The notes beneath the pieces were generated by a model that searched no databases, had not been told where the DNA came from, and saw only the letters and a list, made by a program, of their open reading frames with translations. A program made the position numbers and the translations under genes. Of a DNA stretch of 46,573 nucleotides, positions 14,066 through 21,405 are shown piece by piece. The first letter of the stretch is position 1, and each line of letters opens with the position of its first letter. Origin of the DNA: a virus; IMG/VR virus record IMGVR_UViG_3300022562_000313, positions 1 through 46,573 of that record; one strand, 5' to 3'.

Positions 14066-14293
14066 ATGGAGAGGGCGGTTACTTCTGCGGAGGTAGCCGA
14101 ACACCTACCGCTCATCAAAGAATGTGCGAGAAAGTTTACAGGACGATTTGGTGCGGAGTGGGACGACCTGATTCAGGAGGGTATGATTGCGTCATGGCTG
14201 CACATGAGAGACGAGATGGAGGAGGATCTAGAGACGTGCATTACGCGAGCTATGAGGAATTGGGTAGCCGAATTGCGTCGGCAGGTGCGCTAA
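14066..14293 (+). CDS. Sigma70 region 2-like protein (split sigma factor, subunit 1)
   Basis: ATG at 14066 lies three bases past the SSB stop, probably by coupling. The 75 residues match sigma region 2: HLPLIKECARKFTGR (13-27), the highly conserved DDLIQEG (33-39) and a following helix ending in NWVAELRRQVR. Region 2 binds the beta' clamp helices and the -10 element. The frame ends before any region 3 or 4. Those features occur in the overlapping downstream gene. I see no slippery heptamer that would join the frames. Confidence 0.75.
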   Translation: MERAVTSAEVAEHLPLIKECARKFTGRFGAEWDDLIQEGMIASWLHMRDEMEEDLETCITRAMRNWVAELRRQVR

Positions 14294-14460
14294 GAAATCT
14301 GACACGCACAGAGGCTATGACAATCATGCTCCATGATCACATGGGTTGGACCTATGAAGAGATTGGAAAGTATATGGGATACTCCCGACAAACTATAAGT
14401 AAGTTCCGTAAGAGAGGAGTCGAGAAACTTGCTAAGGAACTCGGAAGAGAACAAGATTGA
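14236..14460 (+). CDS. Sigma70 region 4-like HTH protein (split sigma factor, subunit 2)
   Basis: I choose the GTG at 14236, nine bases behind GGAGGA (14221-14226), within the region 2 gene in another frame; the two genes overlap 58 bases. The 74-residue product has an N-terminal helical lead and then a typical region 4: LTRTEAMTIMLHDHMGWTYE (22-41), EEIGKYMGYSRQTISKFRKR (41-60) as the helix-turn-helix, and a final EKLAKEL helix. Region 4 recognises the -35 element and the beta flap. Together with the upstream protein it would reconstitute a sigma factor, like the two-protein SigO/RsoA system of Bacillus subtilis. Confidence 0.72.
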   Translation: MHYASYEELGSRIASAGALRNLTRTEAMTIMLHDHMGWTYEEIGKYMGYSRQTISKFRKRGVEKLAKELGREQD

Positions 14461-15361
14461 CCTACTCGATGCAGACATCTTGAAGCTGGCTGCGCGTGGT
14501 TTCAGTACACGGGCCATCGCAACCAACCTAAGTGAGTCTGAACGTAAGGTCAAGACGAGGCTAAAGAAGTTGGATGTAGATTGCCTACTTCCTGTCTCAG
14601 AAGCAGCTAGGTATAGTGTCTACCTCGACCTACCCCTGTATGTCAAGAGTAACTGCGTCATTACGGCAGACTGGCACATCCCTCTGTTCGACGCAGACTT
14701 GGTTAACGAAATGATCTTGGATGCCAAGCACGCTGGACTTAAGACGCTCGTTATCGGAGGGGACTTCTTTAACTTCGACGCTCTCTCACAGTATGATCCT
14801 AAGCAGAATGATCCTGACTTGGAGTGGGAGCTTACTGAGGGTGTCGCAACCATGGAGATTCTCACCAAAACATTCGATGAGATCGTCTACCTCCTGGGTA
14901 ACCACGATCAGAGGTTGCACAGGTCATTGAACTACAAGATTCCGTTTAAGTATGCTATGAGTCTTGTGTTCGATAAGATGTCAGCAGAGGCTATGGAGAA
15001 GGTGTACTTCTCTAACCTGGACTTCTGTTACATCGACCACGGCGGTATGTACGATTGGCGTGTGTGCCATCCGGCTACCTACTCGAAGCTTCCGCTTGCG
15101 GTGCCTCGACAGCTAGCCGCCAAGTTTACTGAATCTCATATCATCAGCGCTCATGGACATCATTCAGCCGTGGCCTATGCACCAGACGGGAAGCGTGTCC
15201 TCGTGGAGGCTGGTGGACTGCACGATAGAACAAAGACTGCGTATCTACAGAGAACCACCACGTTCCCTGTATGGCAGCAGGGGTATGCTACGCTCATCGA
15301 TGACAAGCTGCGTGTGGTCACCCCGGAATTCACCTACAACTATGAGAAGGAGACAGTCTAA
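14429..15361 (+). CDS. HTH - calcineurin-like metallophosphoesterase fusion
   Basis: The start is TTG at 14429, nine bases behind GAGGAG; no ATG occurs before residue 95. Residues 12-50 form a helix-turn-helix (LLDADILKLAARGFSTRAIA). From residue 77 a metallophosphoesterase follows: ADWH (80-83), GGDFFNFD (110-117), GNHDQR (157-162) and GHH (243-245) as metal ligands. Substrate could be nucleic-acid ends or nucleotides. The HTH suggests DNA binding. It overlaps the region 4 gene by 32 bases, so it is coupled to it. Confidence 0.82.
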   Translation: MLRNSEENKIDLLDADILKLAARGFSTRAIATNLSESERKVKTRLKKLDVDCLLPVSEAARYSVYLDLPLYVKSNCVITADWHIPLFDADLVNEMILDAKHAGLKTLVIGGDFFNFDALSQYDPKQNDPDLEWELTEGVATMEILTKTFDEIVYLLGNHDQRLHRSLNYKIPFKYAMSLVFDKMSAEAMEKVYFSNLDFCYIDHGGMYDWRVCHPATYSKLPLAVPRQLAAKFTESHIISAHGHHSAVAYAPDGKRVLVEAGGLHDRTKTAYLQRTTTFPVWQQGYATLIDDKLRVVTPEFTYNYEKETV

Positions 15362-15549
15362 TGATTAAGGTTATCCAGGCGCTTCGTCCTTGGACCAAGA
15401 CTATCGTTGCTGCCGTAGGCGCTGTGCTTGTGGTTCTCAACGAGTCCGGTATGCTCACCGGAGAGGATTGGTTTACGAAGGTCGTTGCCGTTGCTACGGT
15501 ACTCGGTGTGTATCAGTTCGCCAACATTCCTAAGGAGGCTAGAGCATGA
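15361..15549 (+). CDS. Small membrane protein, holin candidate (62 aa)
   Basis: ATG overlaps the upstream stop (TAATG). Two hydrophobic segments (about 14-27 and 39-53) flank a loop with GMLTGEDWF, and both ends carry charged residues (N-terminal KVIQALRPWTK, C-terminal NIPKEARA). Small actinophage holin-like proteins have this shape, but it sits in the replication operon and not with the lysin, so a lysis role is only a possibility. Confidence 0.55.
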   Translation: MIKVIQALRPWTKTIVAAVGAVLVVLNESGMLTGEDWFTKVVAVATVLGVYQFANIPKEARA

Positions 15550-15836
15550 GCGATGCAGAGTTTAGTAGTGGCGAGGATCAGGTGAACCTCAATGATCTCT
15601 TCACCGTCGAGGCGGAGCAGGAAGAGGCCGATCCTATTGGCTTCCTCCTGGGACTAGAGAAGGAGTTTGCCGCGCTTAGTTACCTCGGCCTGTTCAATAC
15701 GATGGCCGTGCGGGAACTCATCCGTATCGTGACGGGTCACGAGATCAACGAGGAAACCGAGACGATGAGCGAGACGCTAGAGCTATTGAAGAACACCCCG
15801 TCCGTCAGGTCTGCTACTGTGCAGGAGTCGGAATAA
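15546..15836 (+). CDS. Acidic hypothetical protein, last gene of the rightward operon (96 aa)
   Basis: Starts with ATGA overlap behind AAGGAGG (within the previous gene's end). The sequence is strongly acidic (EAEQEEADP) with a helical middle (GFLLGLEKEFAALSYLGLFN) and no recognised motif. It is followed by about 60 non-coding bases and the convergent terminator. Confidence 0.6.
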   Translation: MSDAEFSSGEDQVNLNDLFTVEAEQEEADPIGFLLGLEKEFAALSYLGLFNTMAVRELIRIVTGHEINEETETMSETLELLKNTPSVRSATVQESE

Positions 15837-15899
15837 TCCGGCATTGACAGAGCCGAATAAGACATACACGATACCTCCTAGTTCAAGCGGGCTTGGAAG

Positions 15900-15948
15900 G
15901 ACATAAAGAAAGGGGGCCGAAAGGCCCCCCTTCTTATACCTTTATGTC
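15900..15948. terminator. Bidirectional terminator between convergent operons
   Basis: The inner stem GGGGGCC (15912-15918) and GGCCCCC (15923-15929) closes a GAAA tetraloop. An outer inverted repeat GACATAAAG (15900-15908) and CTTTATGTC (15940-15948) extends it. It is A-rich on the left and T-rich on the right (TTCTTAT), and follows the last rightward gene. The leftward zinc-protein gene ends inside it at 15934. Confidence 0.85.
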
Positions 15949-16095
15949 TGCCTTCTTCTTACGACGGCGCTCGTCACACGCCATCATGTTCGGGCAGTAT
16001 CTTGACTTGGTAAAGCGAGAGTAGATGTATGTCTCTCCGAGCGTAGCTCCGCAGAGGGCACACACTTTCTTCTTCGACTTCTTCGGCTTTGCCAT
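15934..16095 (-). CDS. Small zinc-ribbon protein, last late gene (53 aa)
   Basis: The frame from ATG at 16095 encodes a very basic start (MAKPKKSKKK), then C12-x2-C15 and C34-x5-C40, a small four-cysteine knuckle, and a basic end (ERRRKKKADIKV). It is short but contains no rare features. No good ribosome binding site is visible; the gene follows 12 bases after the preceding stop. Likely a nucleic-acid-binding peptide. Confidence 0.6.
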   Translation of the reverse strand: MAKPKKSKKKVCALCGATLGETYIYSRFTKSRYCPNMMACDERRRKKKADIKV

Positions 16096-16107
16096 GGCGA
16101 CAGCGTA

Positions 16108-16254
16108 TCAGAACCGAAAGTTGAGCCAGATGGTCAGTAACGTCGTAGCTGTGAGCCCGCCGAGTACCACCTTCCATCCGAGCCGCTGCACCCAAAACCT
16201 CAGCCAGAACAGAGGCCACTTTATGACTAACCAGATTATGTAGTTTGGATTCAC
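16108..16254 (-). CDS. Small membrane protein, possible holin (48 aa)
   Basis: GTG at 16254 is preceded by AAGGATAGAC. Two hydrophobic, Trp-rich segments (YIIWLVIKWPLFWL and VVLGGLTATTLLTIWL) are joined by a basic turn (RFWVQRLG). Its position at the end of the late operon, close to the lysin genes, makes a holin or holin-modulator role possible; this is inference. Confidence 0.5.
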   Translation of the reverse strand: MNPNYIIWLVIKWPLFWLRFWVQRLGWKVVLGGLTATTLLTIWLNFRF

Positions 16255-16256
16255 GT

Positions 16257-18179
16257 CTATCCTTGGAAGGGAATATTCAGACTAGCCATACCTCGTGCAA
16301 GACGCTTGAAGTTCTCGTGCATATAGCGAGGATCGGCGTAGGATGTATGACTAGCATTACCCCACGACCACGGGAAGCGATCTTCCATCGGGATATTCAT
16401 TCCCCTCATCTCCTCATGCAGCAGCCCAGGCCACCCAATAGGACCCGAGTTGGCATAGAAGTGCGGCCTTGCAACATAGTTGGTAAGTTCCTCACTACCC
16501 GCGACGGCATCAGCTATGTCCATAAGGTTAGCTTGAGACATATCCCACACAGGAGCCATAGAAGTTGCGCCCGGTTCCAAAGCACGAGGTAGCATGATGC
16601 CACCCTCCCAAGGATTCCATGCATCATAACCCTTAGGACTGATGTACTCAGACCTGACATCCCCATGCACCAGGCCCCTAGGCCCGAACACGACAGAGCT
16701 AGGCTGTTGCGCTGACTCGAAGAGACTCTTCATTTGAAGGTCTGTCTCCGCACCAAACATCGGGACGCCCTTCATCGCTTCGTTGAATCCACCTTCACCA
16801 GCGTACTTGGCCCTCTCTGCCATCCACATGCCAAGCTCCTCTGCGTTCGTCAAGCCAAGCTCCGAGAGAACTTCCCGAAGTGACATAGGACTACGAGAGA
16901 AGATAGCTTCTGCGGGTGTCCCTCCCTGATGGAGGAATGGAATTCTGCTCTGGAAAGAACTGTAACCCATGTCGTGAAAGTCAGCCGGGTTGAACGGTCC
17001 TGCCCTCCACATACCTTCGGGTAGCACCTGGCCCACGCGGTCAGCCGCAGACATACCAGCCATAGCATTGGGCGGAAGTTCTGGAAGGTCGCTGAAGAAC
17101 GCAGACAGTTCATCTGGATTGACCCCGAAAGAGAAGCGCCGTATCAATTCCTGGCGTGCGTTCTCAAGGCGTTGCCGTGACTCGTCTGCCGCCGTATAGT
17201 TACCACGAGAGAGCGGCGTGTCGGGTGTAACGAGGTTAGGTTCCGTAGGATCGGTAACCTGATCGTAGAACATATGCCCCTTGGTCTGGAACTCGTTATC
17301 CCCGACCTGATAGAAGTCTCCTCTACGCACCTGGAAGGGCCCGTACAATTCTGCGCGTTGGTTGCTTGCAAAGTCAGACGCATACCCGGCGGTAGGTTGA
17401 TCGGTGAAGAACTTACCGCTACTGATGGGGTTACCTACGATCCAGCTATCGAACTCCTCAGGAGACATAGCCCTGTATAGATTCATTAGCTCCTGTGGGT
17501 CAGCCCCTTGGAGCCTATCGATAGCACTAAAGTATCTGTTCTGAAGATCGATGTTGCTTCCAAAGAAGTCCTCGTCACCCGCTTGCAGGATGTCGGATAC
17601 TTCCCACTTACCATGGCGTCGCATGGCACCGAAGGTCGGGTCCATGAACTCACCTCCGGGCATGTTCACCATGAACTGTGGTGTATGCTCGCCAAGGGAT
17701 AGGTCCATGATCTGCTGTGGATCGTATAGCTCCGGTGAGATAGTAATAGGATTCTCAGGACTAGAGAACTCGGCTAGCTGCCGTGCCAAATCTTCAGCCG
17801 GAGATCGATAGGTTCTCTCCCAAGCTGGTCCCTGCAAGTAATTAAAGGTCTGGTCTGTTTCGGATCGGGTGTAGTGCCCCTGATCCATCAGAGTTTCCAA
17901 ATCCTTTTCGAGGAACCTGCTGGCCCTACTCTCGTCCCACAGAACGGGTACGTCGTCTACGTTCCACCATCCCCGAGAATGGCCGAATCCGCTGACACCG
18001 CCGCTAAGCCCCTCAGGAGCCGCTCTAAGGCCACGCAAGCCTACACCCCAAGGTAGGACACTCGCTGCGGCTAGTCCCGCGAAAGCGGCCTTTGTAGGGT
18101 CTGACTTATCACTCCACCAAGAGCGCACATCACGGGCACCCGAGTATGTATTGAGTAGGTCAAGAAAGGCGTTAGCCAT
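16257..18179 (-). CDS. Large late protein with an ADP-ribosyltransferase-like segment
   Basis: The 640-residue product starts at ATG 18179 behind AAGGACTACA. A hydrophobic patch occurs at 31-55. Residues about 230-305 read like a bacterial toxin-type ADP-ribosyltransferase: LYRAMSPEEF (R236), ISSGKFFTD (252-260, Ser pair), ASDFASNQRA and DNEFQTKG (E296). The remainder is rich in Pro, Trp and Met with no motif I know. Phage ADP-ribosyltransferases such as T4 Alt enter the cell with the DNA and modify host RNA polymerase. Being a late gene, this one may be packaged too. The assignment rests on motif reading only. Confidence 0.5.
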   Translation of the reverse strand: MANAFLDLLNTYSGARDVRSWWSDKSDPTKAAFAGLAAASVLPWGVGLRGLRAAPEGLSGGVSGFGHSRGWWNVDDVPVLWDESRASRFLEKDLETLMDQGHYTRSETDQTFNYLQGPAWERTYRSPAEDLARQLAEFSSPENPITISPELYDPQQIMDLSLGEHTPQFMVNMPGGEFMDPTFGAMRRHGKWEVSDILQAGDEDFFGSNIDLQNRYFSAIDRLQGADPQELMNLYRAMSPEEFDSWIVGNPISSGKFFTDQPTAGYASDFASNQRAELYGPFQVRRGDFYQVGDNEFQTKGHMFYDQVTDPTEPNLVTPDTPLSRGNYTAADESRQRLENARQELIRRFSFGVNPDELSAFFSDLPELPPNAMAGMSAADRVGQVLPEGMWRAGPFNPADFHDMGYSSFQSRIPFLHQGGTPAEAIFSRSPMSLREVLSELGLTNAEELGMWMAERAKYAGEGGFNEAMKGVPMFGAETDLQMKSLFESAQQPSSVVFGPRGLVHGDVRSEYISPKGYDAWNPWEGGIMLPRALEPGATSMAPVWDMSQANLMDIADAVAGSEELTNYVARPHFYANSGPIGWPGLLHEEMRGMNIPMEDRFPWSWGNASHTSYADPRYMHENFKRLARGMASLNIPFQG

Positions 18180-18187
18180 TGTAGTCC

Positions 18188-18757
18188 TTACATCAGGTTA
18201 GTAGGTGGACGCTTAGCCCTGGGATAGGGCCAGTTGCCCCAAAAGTCAGGAGACTCTTGTGGGTTGAAGTCGGGCTGCTCCCCGATACCAAAGCCCTGGC
18301 CCATGCCCATAGCGGGCTGTCCCATCGGAGCCATAGGCGGAGGCTGCGGTGCCGGAGGAGTGAACCCCTCAAGCATGTTCGGATGCTGCACCGGATGTTG
18401 AGGACCCATCATAGGAGACGGTCCTTGTACCGGATGCTGCGGCATCGAGGACTTGATGCGAGCAAGCGTCTGCTTGAAAAGCTCCGGGTTCTGCATACCT
18501 ACAACCGGAGCCTGGGTAAAGGGCTGCGGAGGATTGATGAATCTAGGACTAACGGGATGTTGATTAGCCTGCGGGAAGGCGTGCTTCCTAAGCAGGTCCT
18601 CCAACCAAGGCGGCATGTCGAACCCAGGGTCGAGCGTCGGCTTGGGGGCAAAGTCAAAGATGGGCCCAGGAGGAAGGGGCTGCCAAGGAATCGGCTTTAC
18701 GGAGCCACGTCCAAACTTCCCTCCCACCTTCAGGTTTCTACTTGAACTACGTCTCAT
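18188..18757 (-). CDS. Proline-rich disordered late protein (189 aa)
   Basis: ATG at 18757 follows AGGAGAGAAC. Residues 18-180 are dominated by Pro, Gln, Met and Gly with repeated HPVQ and PQHPV units, so the protein is probably disordered. The N-terminus is basic (MRRSSSRNLKVGGKFGRG). It could be a virion linker or a partner of the two adjacent ADP-ribosyltransferase-like proteins, between which it lies. No family is recognised. Confidence 0.6.
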   Translation of the reverse strand: MRRSSSRNLKVGGKFGRGSVKPIPWQPLPPGPIFDFAPKPTLDPGFDMPPWLEDLLRKHAFPQANQHPVSPRFINPPQPFTQAPVVGMQNPELFKQTLARIKSSMPQHPVQGPSPMMGPQHPVQHPNMLEGFTPPAPQPPPMAPMGQPAMGMGQGFGIGEQPDFNPQESPDFWGNWPYPRAKRPPTNLM

Positions 18758-18765
18758 GTTCTCTC

Positions 18766-19455
18766 CTAATGACCGCCGAAGGATGTCTCGTGTTCATACT
18801 TAGCGGCTCGTGATTTAGACCGTGCTAGCCGTCGAGCTAGTCTTGCCTTATCTGTCTCCCTCTTAGCAGCCGCAGCTTCTCTAGGGAACTTAGCTCTAGT
18901 CTCTGGCGTACTGCGTAGGACGATAGGCTTGTCGTGGACGTACACATGCTCCCTGGTTGCACCGCTAGCCTGCACAGGAATCTCATTCTGATAGACACGG
19001 GTGGTCCTAGGAATTGCGATGACATGCCGTGTGCCTGGATTGCCGTGCCCATGTCCGATTGCACGCTGAGGATTGGTGGTGGTCCACACCTTCTTACCGA
19101 AGTGGGGTACGTCCATAGCCTTCTCAGGGTCCAGATAGCCCGCCCTCATAATGTCCTTTACGTTCCCCGTCCCATGAAAGACATAGCCTAGACGATCTAT
19201 CTCCTTCATATTGTACGCATCCTTTAGACCGAGGACGTGCAACGCATTGGCAGCCCTGAAGAACGGAAGGTCTGCCGTGCCTGCTCCCGCAGGACGCATG
19301 ACTCCCTGGTAGTTGACATACTCCGGAGGTCCTAGCTTTCGCATCACATTGTAAGCATCCCCAAGCTGAGCCCTGAACCAGCGTTCGATAGGATCGTTAC
19401 CGAAGTCAGTGGCCTGGTGGTATGCCTGCTTCAAGAAGGAACGAGGATTCCACAT
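18766..19455 (-). CDS. ADP-ribosyltransferase-like protein (229 aa)
   Basis: The ATG at 19455 overlaps the lysin stop (TAATG). Residues 90-180 resemble the PARP/Tpt1-type transferase fold: YVFHGTGN (91-98, H94), the following DIMRAGYLDP (101-110), GKKVWTTTNPQRAIGHG (120-136) with the Trp/Thr strand, VIAIPRTTRVYQ, and EHVYVHD (169-175) near the catalytic position. The N-terminal third is helical and the last 45 residues are a basic helix (ARLARRLARSKSRAAKYE). It may modify host proteins or nucleic acid; late expression suggests packaging or a role at lysis. Confidence 0.55.
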   Translation of the reverse strand: MWNPRSFLKQAYHQATDFGNDPIERWFRAQLGDAYNVMRKLGPPEYVNYQGVMRPAGAGTADLPFFRAANALHVLGLKDAYNMKEIDRLGYVFHGTGNVKDIMRAGYLDPEKAMDVPHFGKKVWTTTNPQRAIGHGHGNPGTRHVIAIPRTTRVYQNEIPVQASGATREHVYVHDKPIVLRSTPETRAKFPREAAAAKRETDKARLARRLARSKSRAAKYEHETSFGGH

Positions 19456-20084
19456 TACTTATACTTCTCCGGGATAGCGAGGAGGGGAACGAGGTGAGAG
19501 GCCACGTTCAGATCGACACGACCTGAGATGCCTCTGACCTTCCCGTTTGACGTGTACTGATGAGCGACGTAATCCTTCCAAGGGTCAGGGACCCAGGGCT
19601 TATGGACCTTGCCATCGTTCGAGCCATAGCTAGCAATCCATAGGTCAGCCCTGTTGGGAACTACGCTCATGTGCATACCCTTGATAAAATAAGGGTAGCT
19701 ATAGAATAGCGGTTTAACGCCCGTTTCTTTCTGAACTTTCTTCATCCATGCGTTTGCCCAAGATGCAAGCGAGGAGCTACCCAACTTGTATGGGTTCGTC
19801 TCGAAGTCGAGGACAGGGCGTAGATCGGTTGGGCAGATGTCCCCGACCACGTTCAGAAAATGCTCGGCCTCATCCACCGCATCATGCCCCGATGGGTAGG
19901 CGTAGTGATATGCACCCACCAGGAGGTTATGCTTCTTTGCACTCTTCATCCTACCCTTGAACTTTTTATCGGTGAAGGTGCTTCCTTCAGTAGCCTTGTG
20001 CCACAGACCCTTGATGCCCGCACGCTTTACAAGCCTGAAGCTATAGACGTTGTTGTTATTTGATAGGTCTACGAATTTATACAT
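19455..20084 (-). CDS. GH25 N-acetylmuramidase (endolysin)
   Basis: The 209-residue single-domain enzyme shows the GH25 landmarks: VDLSNNN (5-11, D6), WHKATEGSTF (28-37), GAYHYAYP (57-64), VLDFET (91-96, catalytic D93/E95), DLWIASYG (147-154) and a final GRVDLNV (188-194, D191). It cleaves the MurNAc-GlcNAc bond of peptidoglycan. There is no signal peptide, so it needs a holin. The gene upstream encodes a C-terminal membrane segment that could serve. No separate cell-wall-binding domain is present. Confidence 0.92.
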   Translation of the reverse strand: MYKFVDLSNNNNVYSFRLVKRAGIKGLWHKATEGSTFTDKKFKGRMKSAKKHNLLVGAYHYAYPSGHDAVDEAEHFLNVVGDICPTDLRPVLDFETNPYKLGSSSLASWANAWMKKVQKETGVKPLFYSYPYFIKGMHMSVVPNRADLWIASYGSNDGKVHKPWVPDPWKDYVAHQYTSNGKVRGISGRVDLNVASHLVPLLAIPEKYK

Positions 20085-20458
20085 TATGTGCTGAGGTGAT
20101 CAAATACATAAATAGCAATGGGAATAGACATAGAGATCAACGCTATAGTCTGAGCCCACAACCACTTACGGTATTTGTTAATCTCCCTTAGCCCTCCCAT
20201 CTCTTCTTCTAGCATTTCAATCTTTGTCACAATAGGTGAGTCGCCAGTGACGACGGTATGTTCTAGAACTGTAATCCTATTCTCATTGCTGGCTGCTTTA
20301 CTATCCACAGCTATGAGTTGGCTTACGTCGGCCTTGGCGTTCAGAGCATTGTGCAACCTATCCACCAGCCTAAGTTCCAGCCCTGCTAGCTCTGCCCTTA
20401 GCTGTGCCAAGCTAACGGATACCCTCTCAACGGGTGGTTCGTCCATTCCATTTGCCAT
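20084..20458 (-). CDS. Coiled-coil protein with C-terminal membrane anchor, holin-like
   Basis: ATG at 20458 follows AGGGGTAGAC. Residues 15-95 are a long helical region with heptad-like Leu/Val spacing (LAQLRAELAGLELRLVDRL), and residues 98-120 form one membrane segment (WLWAQTIALISMSIPIAIYV). This resembles XhlA/BhlA-type holin-associated proteins that sit next to lysins in phages of Gram-positive hosts. It lies directly between two lysin genes, which supports a lysis function. Confidence 0.65.
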   Translation of the reverse strand: MANGMDEPPVERVSVSLAQLRAELAGLELRLVDRLHNALNAKADVSQLIAVDSKAASNENRITVLEHTVVTGDSPIVTKIEMLEEEMGGLREINKYRKWLWAQTIALISMSIPIAIYVFDHLST

Positions 20459-20460
20459 GT

Positions 20461-21396
20461 CTACCCCTGTTGGTAGTCGATGTGTAGGTGTGAGTTGGAA
20501 CCGAGAGCAGGAGATACCTGTGCGAGAATCTGTCCTGCACGGACCCTGGTTCCAATGGGCAGCCTATGATCGATGTGGCCTAGCCAGTAAATCCTACCGC
20601 TATCGCCTCTTAGATACAAAGCCTCCCCGCCTTGAGCGGAGCCGTAGCGCGTAATCACCCCGGCCTCTGGCGCACCTACCGTCGTGCCAGCCGGAGCCAT
20701 GAAGTCATGTGCTGTCTTAGTCGTCCATAGATTGTCGGTGTTATGGGTGCCAGTCCAATTCATTCCGGGCTGAAGTGTTGCCTGCTGACCCTGCGGTACC
20801 TGCTGTGGCATAGCCGGAGCCTGTGTCGTCCTAGGCTGGAAGCTCTCACTTAGGCTGAGAAGCTTAGCCGTGGTAGACTCACCGCCCCTACGCTGCGCTG
20901 CACGGGCCAGTAGTCCCATGATCATCTGCGTCCTAGGATCGAGCGGGTTACGCTCTAGCTCGGACTGGACAGGAGGGATAGAGGCGTACTCTTCTGCGGG
21001 CTCTGCTATCGCCCCACCGATGCCACGCTTCGTTCCCCACTTAGATTGGTACACCGTCTGAGCGAAGTTCTTTAGAGGGGCCTGCTTTGCCAGAGCATCC
21101 AGGATGCCGCCATAGTATCCGTTGGTGAGCGTATCAACCGTCGCTTCAATACCCTGCTGCGGGTTAATATAGTTCTGAACCCCAACTGAGTTATAGTTCG
21201 TGGAGCCTGGGTACTGGCGAGTAGAGTTTAGCCAGTTGTAAGCGGTGCTTTTCCCTTTAGCCAAACCTCCTCCGCCCTCGGCGTGCCACCAAGCGCCAAG
21301 AAGCTGCAAGTTATGAGGAGTGACAGGTATGTTGAGCCCCCTCTGATTAAGGCCCTTAAGAACTTCAACTCTCCAATCATAAGCCTTCCTTGCCAT
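20461..21396 (-). CDS. Lysozyme-like plus M23-type peptidase, virion or lysis lysin
   Basis: ATG at 21396 follows TAGGAGTAAACG. Residues 5-120 look like a lysozyme/transglycosylase-like domain of the kind found in actinophages: LLGAWWHAEGGGG (candidate E40) and QGIEATVDTLTNGYYGG. Residues 190-210 are a Pro/Gln linker. Residues 213-311 are an M23-type zinc peptidase: H218, AHDFMAPAGTTV (D231), WLGHIDH (H274) and SHLHIDY (H303/H305). The first zinc ligand is not in the usual HxxxD spacing. It may be a tail-tip enzyme that opens the wall at entry, because it follows the fibre gene. Confidence 0.75.
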   Translation of the reverse strand: MARKAYDWRVEVLKGLNQRGLNIPVTPHNLQLLGAWWHAEGGGGLAKGKSTAYNWLNSTRQYPGSTNYNSVGVQNYINPQQGIEATVDTLTNGYYGGILDALAKQAPLKNFAQTVYQSKWGTKRGIGGAIAEPAEEYASIPPVQSELERNPLDPRTQMIMGLLARAAQRRGGESTTAKLLSLSESFQPRTTQAPAMPQQVPQGQQATLQPGMNWTGTHNTDNLWTTKTAHDFMAPAGTTVGAPEAGVITRYGSAQGGEALYLRGDSGRIYWLGHIDHRLPIGTRVRAGQILAQVSPALGSNSHLHIDYQQG

Positions 21397-21405
21397 CGTT
21401 TACTC

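Noticed and set aside
14053-14235. Long version of the sigma region 4 frame reaching back into the SSB end
   Set aside because: The extra N-terminus is out-of-frame translation of the region 2 gene (Gly/Cys/His-rich, not sigma-like); the GTG at 14236 has a good ribosome binding site.
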